Below are positions 20,096 to 29,425 of a DNA stretch of 64,000 bases, piece after piece. Within the stretch, counting starts at the first letter, position 1. Each line of letters opens with the position of its first letter. A program made the position numbers and the translations under genes. The DNA is from Solibacillus merdavium (lineage in GTDB: Bacteria; Bacillota; Bacilli; Bacillales_A; Planococcaceae). The stretch spans positions 62,001 through 126,000 of the forward strand of contig NZ_JACSPW010000009.1 of NCBI RefSeq assembly GCF_014836935.1, given 5' to 3'. The notes below the pieces were generated by a model, which was given only the letters and a program-made list of their open reading frames with translations, did no database searches and was not told the DNA's origin.

Positions 20096-20803
20096 TTATA
20101 ATCCACCTAAATAAGCGGCTCTTACTTCATCACTTTCCTGCAGTTCCTTTGCTGATCCTGCCAGTACGATTTTACCTGTTTCCAAAACATAGGCGCGATG
20201 TGCAACGGATAATGCCATATTCGCATTTTGCTCCACTAGTAAAACAGTAACCCCTTCTTTATTAACCATCTCGATAATATTAAATATGTTTTTTACCATT
20301 AGTGGTGCCAAGCCCATTGAAGGTTCATCCATAATGATTAGCTTTGGCTTAGCCATTAAAGCGCGCCCCATCGCAAGCATTTGCTGCTCTCCACCTGAAA
20401 GTGTTCCTGAAAGCTGTTTGCGTCGTTCTAAAAGGCGAGGAAACAACTCAAAGACATGGGCCATATCCTTTTTAATCCCGTCACGATCCGATCTTAAATA
20501 AGCCCCTAGCTCTAGATTCTCCTCCACTGACATATTGGAAAATACACGTCTTCCTTCAGGTACATGGGAAATTCCTGATTTCACAATAGATTGCGCCGGC
20601 TTTCCGTCAATTGCAGATCCTAAATATTCGATTGATCCACGCTTTGGCTTTAGTAATCCAGAAATCGTTTTAAGTAATGTGCTTTTCCCTGCCCCATTCG
20701 CACCAATTAATGTAACAATTTCACCTTTATTTACTTCGATGGAGATTCCTTTCAATGCCTGAATATTACCATAAAACACATCAATATCATTAATTTTTAG
20801 CAT
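20096..20803 (-). CDS. livF: Branched-chain amino acid ABC transporter, ATP-binding protein LivF
   Basis: 235 residues from the ATG at 20803, one base after the livG stop; a GTG at 20824 would place the GGAGG inside the gene. Walker A GANGAGKST (about 36), signature LSGGEQQM (about 135), Walker B LIIMDEPS (about 157). One of two ATPases of the high-affinity Leu/Ile/Val uptake system. Last gene of livKHMGF, followed by a strong terminator. Confidence 0.95.
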   Translation of the reverse strand: MLKINDIDVFYGNIQALKGISIEVNKGEIVTLIGANGAGKSTLLKTISGLLKPKRGSIEYLGSAIDGKPAQSIVKSGISHVPEGRRVFSNMSVEENLELGAYLRSDRDGIKKDMAHVFELFPRLLERRKQLSGTLSGGEQQMLAMGRALMAKPKLIIMDEPSMGLAPLMVKNIFNIIEMVNKEGVTVLLVEQNANMALSVAHRAYVLETGKIVLAGSAKELQESDEVRAAYLGGL

Positions 20804-20804
20804 A

Positions 20805-21581
20805 TTATTCTGTAACCTCCTCACCTAAGTAAGCTTCAATTACTTTCGGGTTTGAACGAATTTCTGCAGGTGTCCCGCTTGCAATTAATTGACCGTGATC
20901 AAGCACGTAAATACGTTCACAAATACCCATAACCAAGTTCATATCATGCTCGATTAATAAAATTGTTAAATCAAATTCCTTGCGGATGAACGCAATAAGC
21001 TCCATTAAATCATGTGTTTCCTTTGCATTCATCCCGGCTGCTGGCTCATCCAACAATAGTAGCTTTGGAGCTGCTGCCAATGCACGAGCAATTTCCAAAC
21101 GACGTTGCATCCCGTACGGCAAGTTTTTTGCAAGCTCATCACGGTAAACATCCAGTCCGAATATTTTTAAAAAGGCTAAAGATTCCTTTTCCATTTTTTC
21201 TTCGCCATTAAAATGACTTGGTAAGCGAAAAATGCTTGAAATTAAGTTGTGCTTCGCTAAACCGTGGTTTGCCACCTTTACGTTATCCAGGACGGTTAAC
21301 TCTTTGAATAGACGAATGTTTTGGAATGTACGGCTAATTCCTTGACGCGTTACTTTATAAGGATCAAGACCGCCAATGGATTTGCCATCAAACATAATTT
21401 TTCCTTCTGTAGGCGTATAAACACCGGTTAGCATATTAAATGTTGTTGTCTTACCTGCTCCATTTGGACCTATAAGGCCTATTAATTCGCCTTGATTCAT
21501 ATACAGTTCGACGTTTTGTACAGCCTTTAATCCTCCAAATTGAATACCCAAATTTTCAACCATTAGAAGTGCACTGCTCAT
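20805..21581 (-). CDS. livG: Branched-chain amino acid ABC transporter, ATP-binding protein LivG
   Basis: 258 residues. Walker A GPNGAGKTT (about 40), the LivG-specific GISRTFQNIRLF segment (about 84), LPYGMQRRLEIARAL signature region (about 155) and LLLDEPAAGMN Walker B (about 175). The ATG overlaps the livM stop by four bases. Works with LivF to energise uptake through LivH/LivM. Confidence 0.95.
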   Translation of the reverse strand: MSSALLMVENLGIQFGGLKAVQNVELYMNQGELIGLIGPNGAGKTTTFNMLTGVYTPTEGKIMFDGKSIGGLDPYKVTRQGISRTFQNIRLFKELTVLDNVKVANHGLAKHNLISSIFRLPSHFNGEEKMEKESLAFLKIFGLDVYRDELAKNLPYGMQRRLEIARALAAAPKLLLLDEPAAGMNAKETHDLMELIAFIRKEFDLTILLIEHDMNLVMGICERIYVLDHGQLIASGTPAEIRSNPKVIEAYLGEEVTE

Positions 21582-22516
21582 ACGCGTGTACCTCCTTTTT
21601 TACCAAACTTAAAGTATGCTGTGATTTCTTTTGAACCTAGTAATCCAGTCGGACGATATAGCATAACTAAAATGAGAATTAATGAATAAATTATCATTCG
21701 TGTTTCCGGGAATTCCTGTAAATATGTTGAAACGATTGTCAATAAAATTGCTGCAATCACGGATCCGGATAAACTTCCTAATCCCCCTAAAACAACGAAT
21801 ATTAAAATATCAAAGGATTTTAAAAATCCAAATGCAGTTGGCTGAATTATATAGTAGTTATGGGCATAAATTGCACCCGCAACTCCGGCAAAGAATGAGC
21901 CAATTGCAAATGCAACTACTTTGTAATAGGTCGTGTTAATGCCCATTGCATCAGCAGCAATTTCATCTTCACGTATGGATATACATGCGCGGCCATGTCG
22001 GGAATTCGTAAAGTTGGAAATAACTAATATAGTGATGAATACTCCAAAGAATGCATATGTCCATGTTGATTGGTGGGTCACTTGCAAACCTGCAGCTCCC
22101 CCTACATAGTCTGTATTAACAAATACAATTCGAATAATTTCTGCAAACCCAAGTGTTGCAATTGCTAAGTAGTCCCCTTTTAAACGAAGAGAAGGAATAC
22201 CTACCAATAGTCCAGCAAGGGCGGCAACAATTGCACCAATTAAAATCGCTGTAATAAATGGCATGCCAAACTTCATCGTGCAAATTGCCGATATGTAAGC
22301 TCCAACTGCTAAAAAACCTGCATGCCCTATCGAAAACTGACCTGTAACTCCGATTATGACATGTAAACTGACTGCTAAAATAATATTAATACACATTGCA
22401 ATAAACATATTTTGATAGTAATTCTGAATAACACCATTTGAGATTAATAATTGAACAACTGCATAAATAACAAGTGCTAGGACGGCATAACCCCAAAAGA
22501 TTTTTGATTTTTTCAT
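21578..22516 (-). CDS. livM: Branched-chain amino acid ABC transporter permease LivM
   Basis: 312 residues from the ATG at 22516 (AGGTGA five bases upstream); the GTG at 22525 is less likely. About nine hydrophobic spans; the permease signature region GINTTYYKVVAFAIGSFFAGVAG (cited here as two parts, GINTTYYK and FFAGVAGA, around residue 200) is intact. Ten bases separate it from livH and it overlaps livG. Confidence 0.94.
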   Translation of the reverse strand: MKKSKIFWGYAVLALVIYAVVQLLISNGVIQNYYQNMFIAMCINIILAVSLHVIIGVTGQFSIGHAGFLAVGAYISAICTMKFGMPFITAILIGAIVAALAGLLVGIPSLRLKGDYLAIATLGFAEIIRIVFVNTDYVGGAAGLQVTHQSTWTYAFFGVFITILVISNFTNSRHGRACISIREDEIAADAMGINTTYYKVVAFAIGSFFAGVAGAIYAHNYYIIQPTAFGFLKSFDILIFVVLGGLGSLSGSVIAAILLTIVSTYLQEFPETRMIIYSLILILVMLYRPTGLLGSKEITAYFKFGKKGGTRV

Positions 22517-22525
22517 GCTGTTCAC

Positions 22526-23401
22526 CTACACTTTCTCGCGTGTATTTTTACCGAAAATACCCGCTGGACGTAATATTAGAATTAAAATAAGGATGACGAA
22601 TGCTGCTGCATCTCGCCATAAAGAATAGCCTAGTGCAGAAACAACGGTTTCTACCACTCCAAGAACGAGACCGCCTACCATCGCGCCCGGAATAATTCCT
22701 ATACCACCTAAAACGGCTGCTATAAATGCCTTGATACCCGGCATAATTCCCATTAATGGGTCGATACGAGTATAGTAAATACCAAAAATTACACCGGCTG
22801 CTCCTGCTAAAGCAGAGCCAATTGCGAATGTTGCAGAAATTGTATTGTCAACGTTAATACCCATTAAGCGGGCTGCATCAGCGTCATGTGATACTGCGCG
22901 CATCGCTTTTCCGATTTTTGTTTTGTGAACAATGAATTGTAGAAGAAGCATTAAAAAGATCGATACAGATAAAATGAAAATGGCTAGTGTACTAATTTGA
23001 ACACCGAAAATTTCTATGTTCTTTGTTGTAAACACTGTTGGATATGCCTCAGGAGATGAACCACGGAAGAAAATCACTGTATATTCGATTAACAGCGATA
23101 CCCCAATGGCTGTTATAAGTGCTGCTATACGTGTTGCATTTCGCAGTCGCTTATAGGCGACACGCTCAATAATTACTCCGATAACTGCACATAAAATCAT
23201 TGCTAAAATAAGAGCTAAAAATACATTCATTTCCCAACGTGCAATAGCATAAAAACCGATAAATGCACCTAGCATGAAAACGTCACCATGGGCAAAGTTG
23301 ATTAATTTAATAATCCCATAAACCATTGTATAGCCTAGAGCGATGAGCGCATAAATACTACCTAGCGAAATCCCGTTCACTAATTGTTGAATCCACTCCA
23401 T
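22526..23401 (-). CDS. livH: Branched-chain amino acid ABC transporter permease LivH
   Basis: 291 residues starting at the ATG at 23401 with GGAAG eight bases upstream. Starts MEWIQQLVNGISLGSIYAL and carries LINFAHGDVFMLGAF near residue 40, both hallmarks of LivH. Eight or so membrane spans. It is preceded by a stable hairpin after livK, which would lower permease transcript relative to the binding protein. Confidence 0.95.
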   Translation of the reverse strand: MEWIQQLVNGISLGSIYALIALGYTMVYGIIKLINFAHGDVFMLGAFIGFYAIARWEMNVFLALILAMILCAVIGVIIERVAYKRLRNATRIAALITAIGVSLLIEYTVIFFRGSSPEAYPTVFTTKNIEIFGVQISTLAIFILSVSIFLMLLLQFIVHKTKIGKAMRAVSHDADAARLMGINVDNTISATFAIGSALAGAAGVIFGIYYTRIDPLMGIMPGIKAFIAAVLGGIGIIPGAMVGGLVLGVVETVVSALGYSLWRDAAAFVILILILILRPAGIFGKNTREKV

Positions 23402-23441
23402 AAAGTTCACTTCCTTTTCAACTATTAACTATGAAAATACG

Positions 23442-23470
23442 AAAAGGGGAGGCAAGTTCCGCCCCCCCTT
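23442..23470 (-). terminator. Attenuator-type hairpin between livK and livH
   Basis: Minus-strand arms AAGGGGGGGC / GCCTCCCCTT give a 10-bp stem with a seven-base loop and a short T run. Hairpins at this position commonly let the solute-binding protein transcript accumulate over the permease genes. Confidence 0.75.
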
Positions 23471-23482
23471 ACTTGAAAAAAA

Positions 23483-24703
23483 TTAAGGATTAACTTTAGA
23501 GTTGAACTGTTGTTTGCCGTCTACGAATTCTAGAACTGTTGCTGATTTTACAGGGTTGTGGTTTTCGTCAACTGTGAAAGTACCTGTTACTAAGCTTAAA
23601 TCCTTTGTTGATGCTAGCTGTTTTTGAATTGCTTCACTCGTAACATCTCCGTCTACACGTTTAATAGCATCTACGATAAAGTAAATTGAATCATATCCTA
23701 AAGCGTGGAATGCGTTAGGCGCCTGACTATATTTATCATTGAAGGCTTTAACGAAATCCTGGATTTTCGCATCTGGATCTTCAGATGAGTAGTGATTTGT
23801 AATGAAAGTATTATTTAAAGCATCTGCTCCGGCTAATTCAATTAATTTCGGAGAATCCCAACCGTCAGCGCCCATTAACGGTACTGTAATACCTGCTTCA
23901 CGCGCTTGCTTAACGATTATTCCAACCTCTTCGTAATATCCTGGAATGAAGATGAAATCAGGATTTTTCCCTTTAATATTCGTTAATTGCGATTTGAAAT
24001 CGACATCTTTTGCAACATATGCTTCTTCAGTAACAACTGTACCGCCGTTAGCTGTAATTGTTTCTTTAAATGATGCAGCCAAACCTTTCGCATAATCAGA
24101 TGCATTATCTGCGAAAATCGCTACATTTTTAGCACCTAATTCATTTGTCGCAAAGTTTGCTGCTACTGTACCTTGGAATGGGTCGATGAAACATGTACGG
24201 AATGCATATTCATTTACTGTTCCGTCATCATTCACTGTTACATTCGGAGCTGTACCAGACCCCGTAACCATCGGAACTTTATGGTTATTTGCAATTTGAA
24301 CTGTTGCAACAGAGTTACCTGAAGTTGCAGGCGCTAACATTGCCACTACTTTTTCCTGTTCTGCTAGCTTTATCGCCGCAGAAGTTGCCTCGGCTGTTTC
24401 CGACTTATTGTCGATTGGAATATATTCAATTTGCTTGCCATCAATACCACCTGCTGCATTGATTTCATCAATCGCTAATTTCGCTCCATCATTAATTGAT
24501 GACCCATAAGAACCAACCGCACCGGATAATTCTAAGTTTGCACCAATTTTTATAGTGTCCCCTGCTGTATTGCCACTTCCTTTTGACCCAGAACCAGAAC
24601 CTGATCCAGAATCATCAGTCCCACATCCAGCTAAAATCCCAGTTAATAGTGCTGTTGCCATGAATAATGACCCGTATTTTTTTGTTTTGTTGTGTTTTGC
24701 CAT
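23483..24703 (-). CDS. livK: Branched-chain amino acid ABC transporter substrate-binding lipoprotein LivK
   Basis: 406 residues from the ATG at 24703 with a purine-rich AAGGGGGAA upstream; 19 upstream codons are discounted. Lipoprotein signal peptide ending in the lipobox LAGC (cysteine about 27), a Gly/Ser-rich linker (GSGSGSGSKGSG), then a periplasmic-binding fold of the Leu/Ile/Val type beginning TIKIGANLELSGAVGSYG. It captures substrate outside the membrane for LivHMGF. First gene of the operon, with a good promoter and a CodY-like box. Confidence 0.95.
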   Translation of the reverse strand: MAKHNKTKKYGSLFMATALLTGILAGCGTDDSGSGSGSGSKGSGNTAGDTIKIGANLELSGAVGSYGSSINDGAKLAIDEINAAGGIDGKQIEYIPIDNKSETAEATSAAIKLAEQEKVVAMLAPATSGNSVATVQIANNHKVPMVTGSGTAPNVTVNDDGTVNEYAFRTCFIDPFQGTVAANFATNELGAKNVAIFADNASDYAKGLAASFKETITANGGTVVTEEAYVAKDVDFKSQLTNIKGKNPDFIFIPGYYEEVGIIVKQAREAGITVPLMGADGWDSPKLIELAGADALNNTFITNHYSSEDPDAKIQDFVKAFNDKYSQAPNAFHALGYDSIYFIVDAIKRVDGDVTSEAIQKQLASTKDLSLVTGTFTVDENHNPVKSATVLEFVDGKQQFNSKVNP

Positions 24704-24737
24704 TATTATTTCCCCCTTAGTAAACTTGAAATATTTG

Positions 24738-24752
24738 ATATTTCTGATAATT
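24738..24752 (-). promoter_or_regulatory. CodY-like box over the livK start of transcription
   Basis: Plus-strand ATATTTCTGATAATT matches the CodY motif AATTTTCWGAAAATT at 12 of 15 positions. Location at the -10/+1 of livK suits repression by CodY in amino acid-rich conditions. Confidence 0.55.
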
Positions 24753-24778
24753 ATACTCAATCTTCCAAGTTCCTACAA
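24750..24778 (-). promoter_or_regulatory. SigA-type promoter of the liv operon
   Basis: Minus strand: TTGTAG, 17-base spacer, perfect TATAAT, about 45 bases upstream of the livK ATG. Confidence 0.75.
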
Positions 24779-24943
24779 TCTTATTTTTAAATATTCAGAA
24801 TAGAATAAGTTGCAATAAAAAATACATTTATTCCAACTTCTGTATTGTATACGATACTAAATTATTAGTCTAGTATGATTTTTCTGTATATTTTGTATAT
24901 TTAGAGTACATAGAAAACTATGCGTTATAGAAAAAAACCGTCA

Positions 24944-25546
24944 TTATTCGTTTATTCGAAAAACGACGATTCGTTCATTTTCATTTTTTTCATAACGGAG
25001 TTTTATATTTAAATAACATTCCAGCATTTTTTCTTCTACTAAAAAATGCATATAGTCGGGGGAAGGATAGTATAAGATTATGTCAATAGTTCGTGGGTAT
25101 AGTTCAAATGACTCAAAAAGAAGATTTATAAACTCGCGAAAAACATGAATGGAAAATGGATTGAAAAAGAAAAATACATTATCATGCTTTTTAATTTCAT
25201 AGGTTTCTGCAATGATGTTCAAAAATTGAATAGGCGCTTTCTTCTTTTTGATTTTCCTCAAGTATTGTTCGGCATTGTGTTCTGCTTCAGCAAAAAATTT
25301 CTGATCCATTTCAATCCCTATAACAGGAATACGAAAACGATCATATATATAAATCGGAACGCGGCCTTTCCCACATCCGATATCAAGAAATCGTGTACTC
25401 GGTGGCATTTCATACTTTTCAAATAATTGTTCAAGTCCACTATACGGGGTAGGTTCATAGCGATGATATTTCGCTAGCTTTGGAAAACCATATTGAAAGC
25501 CTACTGTTTGAATATTTAGTAACTTATCATATTGTTGCTCGTTCAT
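24944..25546 (-). CDS. Class I SAM-dependent methyltransferase
   Basis: 200 residues. SAM-binding motif I FLDIGCGKGRVPIYI (about 53-67), motif II VIGIEMD (about 75), and a post-motif region FFFFNPFSIHVF (about 125) where many enzymes have NPPY. Soluble, substrate unknown. A monocistronic gene between livK and ogt. The asparagine-proline-phenylalanine could suggest an N-methyltransferase relation, but this is weak. Confidence 0.75.
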   Translation of the reverse strand: MNEQQYDKLLNIQTVGFQYGFPKLAKYHRYEPTPYSGLEQLFEKYEMPPSTRFLDIGCGKGRVPIYIYDRFRIPVIGIEMDQKFFAEAEHNAEQYLRKIKKKKAPIQFLNIIAETYEIKKHDNVFFFFNPFSIHVFREFINLLFESFELYPRTIDIILYYPSPDYMHFLVEEKMLECYLNIKLRYEKNENERIVVFRINE

Positions 25547-25609
25547 TCATTCACCTCGTATCTTCATACAATCTTTACGTATTTACGTTAATTATATCGA
25601 TATATTTTA

Positions 25610-26089
25610 TTACGATAAAATCAGTTGATGTTTCAATTCATGATTCAGCAACCATTCTTTACGCCATAAACCGCCTGCATACCCTGTCAGTTTGCCATTT
25701 GCTCCTATAATTCTATGGCAAGGAACGATAATGCATATTCTATTTCTACTATTGGTCATACCGACAGCACGTACCGCTTTTTCATTTTCTATTAGCTGAG
25801 CGATTTCTTTATACGAAGCAGTTTGACCGTATTGTACATTTTTTAATGCTTCCCATACGGAAACTTGAAAAGCTGTACCTTCAAGTTTATAAAGTACAGA
25901 AAACTCTAGACGATGCCCATTAAAATATTCATCTAGCTCTTTATAGCAATTGAGTAACAGTGCAGGTGTTACATTCGTTTGTAAAAATTGAATTTCTTCG
26001 CGATCTGCAAATAATACCGATGAAATAAAGTATTCTGTTCCGACAATCTCAATAACCCCTATTGGTGAAGCAAAATCCAACTTATACAT
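25610..26089 (-). CDS. ogt: Methylated-DNA--protein-cysteine methyltransferase
   Basis: 159 residues. Suicide repair enzyme that transfers the methyl group from O6-methylguanine to its own cysteine in IIVPCHRIIG (about residue 125). The helix-turn-helix RAVGMTNSRN with its arginine finger and the C-terminal YAGGLWRKEWLLNHE are present. No adjacent Ada regulator or adaA gene is seen. Confidence 0.95.
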   Translation of the reverse strand: MYKLDFASPIGVIEIVGTEYFISSVLFADREEIQFLQTNVTPALLLNCYKELDEYFNGHRLEFSVLYKLEGTAFQVSVWEALKNVQYGQTASYKEIAQLIENEKAVRAVGMTNSRNRICIIVPCHRIIGANGKLTGYAGGLWRKEWLLNHELKHQLILS

Positions 26090-26140
26090 AGTATTCCTCC
26101 TCTTCCCCTATATATTTACTATAGCGCAATTGCTCCATTG

Positions 26141-26180
26141 AAAAAAGAACCTTTAATCCGACAATGATTAAAGGTTCTTT
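26141..26180 (-). terminator. Intrinsic terminator after mqo
   Basis: Minus-strand arms AAAGAACCTTTAATC / GATTAAAGGTTCTTT and a TTTTTT run. Confidence 0.9.
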
Positions 26181-26190
26181 CTATTAAAAA

Positions 26191-27675
26191 CTATGCTTTT
26201 TGTAAACCTAGTGCCTTAGTTGTTGTTTCGTGTACTTCTTTAAGAAGTGCTGTATTTTCAACAAGGTTTTCGCCATAAGAAGGAATCATTTCCTTGATCT
26301 TAGGCTCCCAAGATTTTAATTCTTGTGGGAAACATTGTTTGATTACTTTTAACATTACAGATACTGCTGTAGAAGCACCTGGAGATGCACCAAGTAATGC
26401 TGCAATTGATCCGTCGTGTGCAGTTACAACCTCAGTACCGAATTGTAAAGTACCTTTACCAGCGTCTGTGTCTTTAATAACTTGTACACGTTGACCTGCT
26501 ACACTGATCTCCCAGTCTTCTGATTTTGCAGTAGGTATGAATTGACGTAATTCATTCATACGAGCTTCTTTTGAAAGAACTAATTGAGAAACTAAATATT
26601 TGCTTAACGCCATCTCTTTTGCACCACAAGCAAGTAATGTCAATAAGTTATGCGGTTTAATAGAAGCAAATAAGTCCATATTTGAACCTGTTTTCAAGAA
26701 TTTCGGAGAGAAGCCTGCAAACGGTCCAAATAACAATGACTTTTGACCATCGATATAGCGAGTATCTAAGTGAGGTACTGACATCGGTGGTGCACCAACT
26801 GCTGCTTTACCGTATACTTTTGCATGGTGTTGGTTAATAATTTCTTCATTTTTACAAACTAGGAATAAACCTGAAATTGGGAATCCACCGATGTGTTTTG
26901 ATTCAGGAATGCCAGACTTTTGCAGTAACTCTAGGCTACCACCACCAGCTCCTAAGAACACAAATTTTGCCGTATGGTATTCTACTTTACCACTTTCCTT
27001 GTCATGAACCTTTACTTCCCAAGAACCATCTTTTAAACGTTTTACGTCAGTAACATTATGATTGTAGTTTACATCTACATCTTGTTTTTGTAAGTTTGCG
27101 ATTAAAGTACGAGTTAATGCACCAAAGTTTACGTCAGTTCCAGAGTCAATTTTAGTTGCAGCGATTGGCTCATTTGATTTACGCTCATTCATAATTAATG
27201 GAATCCATTGTTTCAGTGTTTCAGGATCATCAGAGAACTCCATACCTTCGAATAATGGATTAGCAGTCATTGCTGCATGACGCTTTTTAAGATACTCTAC
27301 ATTGCTAGCACCTTGTACCATACTCATATGTGGTAATGGCATAATGAAGTTTTCTGGTTTTTCGATTTGCTTTGTGTTAACTAGATGAGACCAGAATTGT
27401 AGTGAATCCTGGAATTGTGTGTTAACGTTAATAGCTTTTGTAATATCGATTGTTCCGTCTTTTTTCTCGCTTGTATAGTTAAGCTCACATAAAGCTGCAT
27501 GCCCAGTTCCGGCATTGTTTAATTCGTGAGAGCTCTCCTCACCCGCTTTTGCTAAATTTTCAAAAACTTTGATTTTCCAATCCGGAGCCAATTCTTTAAG
27601 CATTGTACCTAAAGTTGCACTCATAATTCCGGCACCAATTAAGATAACGTCTGATTTTATATGCTGGTTACTCAT
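26191..27675 (-). CDS. mqo: Malate:quinone oxidoreductase
   Basis: 494 residues. FAD-dependent membrane-associated enzyme that oxidises malate to oxaloacetate and passes electrons to menaquinone. N-terminal dinucleotide-binding motif [14 protein letters not shown] (about 10-23), [19 protein letters not shown] (about 50-68) and the C-terminal [16 protein letters not shown] are family hallmarks. GGAAGG seven bases before the ATG. Single gene with its own terminator and a cre-like site upstream, so it is probably under CcpA control. Confidence 0.96.
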   Translation of the reverse strand: MSNQHIKSDVILIGAGIMSATLGTMLKELAPDWKIKVFENLAKAGEESSHELNNAGTGHAALCELNYTSEKKDGTIDITKAINVNTQFQDSLQFWSHLVNTKQIEKPENFIMPLPHMSMVQGASNVEYLKKRHAAMTANPLFEGMEFSDDPETLKQWIPLIMNERKSNEPIAATKIDSGTDVNFGALTRTLIANLQKQDVDVNYNHNVTDVKRLKDGSWEVKVHDKESGKVEYHTAKFVFLGAGGGSLELLQKSGIPESKHIGGFPISGLFLVCKNEEIINQHHAKVYGKAAVGAPPMSVPHLDTRYIDGQKSLLFGPFAGFSPKFLKTGSNMDLFASIKPHNLLTLLACGAKEMALSKYLVSQLVLSKEARMNELRQFIPTAKSEDWEISVAGQRVQVIKDTDAGKGTLQFGTEVVTAHDGSIAALLGASPGASTAVSVMLKVIKQCFPQELKSWEPKIKEMIPSYGENLVENTALLKEVHETTTKALGLQKA

Positions 27676-27715
27676 TTTTACCTTCCCTTTATATATATTA
27701 AGATTTTTAGAATAA

Positions 27716-27729
27716 TGTAAGCGCTCTAA
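27716..27729 (-). promoter_or_regulatory. cre-like site upstream of mqo
   Basis: TGTAAGCGCTCTAA matches the CcpA consensus TGWAANCGNTNWCA at 13 of 14 positions. A TTGTCG/TACATT promoter pair on the minus strand would place it over the -10 region. Confidence 0.55.
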
Positions 27730-28180
27730 TTTACTATCGACAATCTAAAAAAGGAAGCGTGTCCATTCATTCTAGATCTGTTATTACCTTATTGTAGTGT
27801 AACACAATTGCGAAAAGATTAAAATATATACAGATTGCTGTAAGTACGCATGTGAAAAGGTTGACATTTGCGAGAAAAGTTTAAGCATTTTTAAGCAATT
27901 TCCGTATTATAGGAAGATAAATTATTTTTATTTTCTAACAATTACAGCGTGTTTTTTCAATATTTTTAAGTTATATTTATTAAGAATGTTCTTTTCCTTC
28001 TATTGTATACTCATAAATCCATTATAAATAATAAGAATATTTTGTGAGAATGTTAATCATCATTCTTTGCATATAATAGGGAAATAGGATAAATATTATA
28101 AGCAAGACATGACAAATATAAATAGTTCATTACAGAAATTCAAGTTAAAATTAGATTTGAATGAGATTAGGGGGATGTTT
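27730..28180. other. Non-coding divergent region mqo/degV
   Basis: AT-rich spacer of 450 bases holding the mqo promoter and, near 28165-28176, the AGGGGG ribosome site of degV. I see no ORF of credible coding character and no riboswitch. Confidence 0.5.
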
Positions 28181-29029
28181 ATGAAAATTTTTGCAGATAG
28201 TGGATCAGACTTATCAAAATCTTTTTTTGATAATGAAGATGTTCATCTTTTCCCACTACGCGTATTAGTAAGAGGCGTTGAGTATGATGATATTATTGGC
28301 ATTTCGACAGACCAAGTATACGCTGCCATTGGTGAAGGTGAACAACCAAAAACATCACAAGTTTCATTGGAAGTTTTTTTAAACACATTTGAACAATTAG
28401 CAAAATCAGGAGAAGAAGGTATCTATTTAGCCTTTTCATCTGAGTTGTCTGGTACATGCCAAACAGCCATACTCGCAAAAAACCAGGTAATGGAAAATTA
28501 TCCTGATTTGAAATTAGCTATTATTGATACAAAGTGTGCTTCCTTCGGCTTAGGTTTAGTTGTAAAAGAGGCAGTTCGATTAAATAAATTGGGCATGGAA
28601 TTTGAAGAAGCTGTAGATCAACTAACAGCAATGGCGAATTCAATGGAGCATTTGTTTACTGTTGGGGATTTAAATTATTTGGCAAAAGGTGGACGTGTTT
28701 CGAAATCAAGTGCTTTTATGGGTGGGTTACTAAATATTAAACCGATTCTAAATATGGAAGATGGCAAACTTATTCCTCTTGAGAAAACACGTGGCTTTAA
28801 AAAAGCTACTCAACGAATGATTGCACTGATGAAAGAACGCGGTGGCGACTTTACAAATAAAGTAGTGGGTATTTCCCATAGTAATGATGAAGAATTAATG
28901 CTTGAAGTAAAAGCTGCCATTCAAGATGCACTACAACCAAAGGCAATTGAAACGACAACAATCGGTGCTGTAATTGGTGCACATGTTGGTCGTGGCACTA
29001 TCGCCATTTTCTTTACAGATAACAAATAA
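28181..29029 (+). CDS. DegV-family fatty acid-binding protein
   Basis: 282 residues from the ATG at 28181 (AGGGGGA seven bases upstream); 24 in-frame codons upstream are not family-like. Starts MKIFADSGSDLSKSFF, with the DSGSD ligand-loop motif, and has AFSSELSGTCQTA (about 85) and the GDLNYLAKGGRVSKSSA stretch (about 165) of DegV/FakB proteins. FakB homologues bind a fatty acid for the FakA kinase; which chain is bound cannot be told here. Monocistronic, strong terminator after. Confidence 0.92.
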   Translation: MKIFADSGSDLSKSFFDNEDVHLFPLRVLVRGVEYDDIIGISTDQVYAAIGEGEQPKTSQVSLEVFLNTFEQLAKSGEEGIYLAFSSELSGTCQTAILAKNQVMENYPDLKLAIIDTKCASFGLGLVVKEAVRLNKLGMEFEEAVDQLTAMANSMEHLFTVGDLNYLAKGGRVSKSSAFMGGLLNIKPILNMEDGKLIPLEKTRGFKKATQRMIALMKERGGDFTNKVVGISHSNDEELMLEVKAAIQDALQPKAIETTTIGAVIGAHVGRGTIAIFFTDNK

Positions 29030-29038
29030 AATACAGTA

Positions 29039-29075
29039 AGAAAGCTGTCTGGAAATTAATCCAAGACAGCTTTTT
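29039..29075 (+). terminator. Intrinsic terminator after degV
   Basis: AAAGCTGTCT / AGACAGCTTT stem with a 13-base loop and five T. Confidence 0.88.
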
Positions 29076-29078
29076 CCC

Positions 29079-29324
29079 TTATATGAAGAATAGTCCCGCT
29101 AGCGCAATACCAGTAATTGCTCCTAATGCAATACCATAGCCAAAGCCGGCGCCACCAAAGCCCCAAAAACCTATACCATACCCATTATTGTCCGGCATAA
29201 GCCAAACTTGCCGATTATCAACCTTTGTAATCCGGCCAACATGTGTATTTCCGCAATTATCGTTTATTCTTACCCGTTTCCCCTGATATTGACAGCATAA
29301 ATTATATGCATCTCGTGGATTCAT
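29079..29324 (-). CDS. Small glycine-rich membrane-anchored protein, unknown
   Basis: 81 residues. The first 45 look like a small beta-barrel RNA-binding or Sm-like fold (GKRVRINDNCGNTHVGRITKVDNRQVWLMPD, quoted in parts: GKRVRIND, HVGRITKVDNRQVWLMPD). The C-terminal 35 residues are glycine/aromatic rich and hydrophobic (GIGFWGFGGAGFGYGIALG). I recognise no named family. GGGAGGT upstream supports the start. It overlaps nothing and is convergent with degV. Confidence 0.6.
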   Translation of the reverse strand: MNPRDAYNLCCQYQGKRVRINDNCGNTHVGRITKVDNRQVWLMPDNNGYGIGFWGFGGAGFGYGIALGAITGIALAGLFFI

Positions 29325-29425
29325 CGTTGTACCTCCCTTCCATACTTTTTTCTACTATATGTTTAAGCTTTAAGCACATACGAGCCTATCGTCTAAGTCA
29401 TATACTAAAGAAAAGGGAGGAAATC

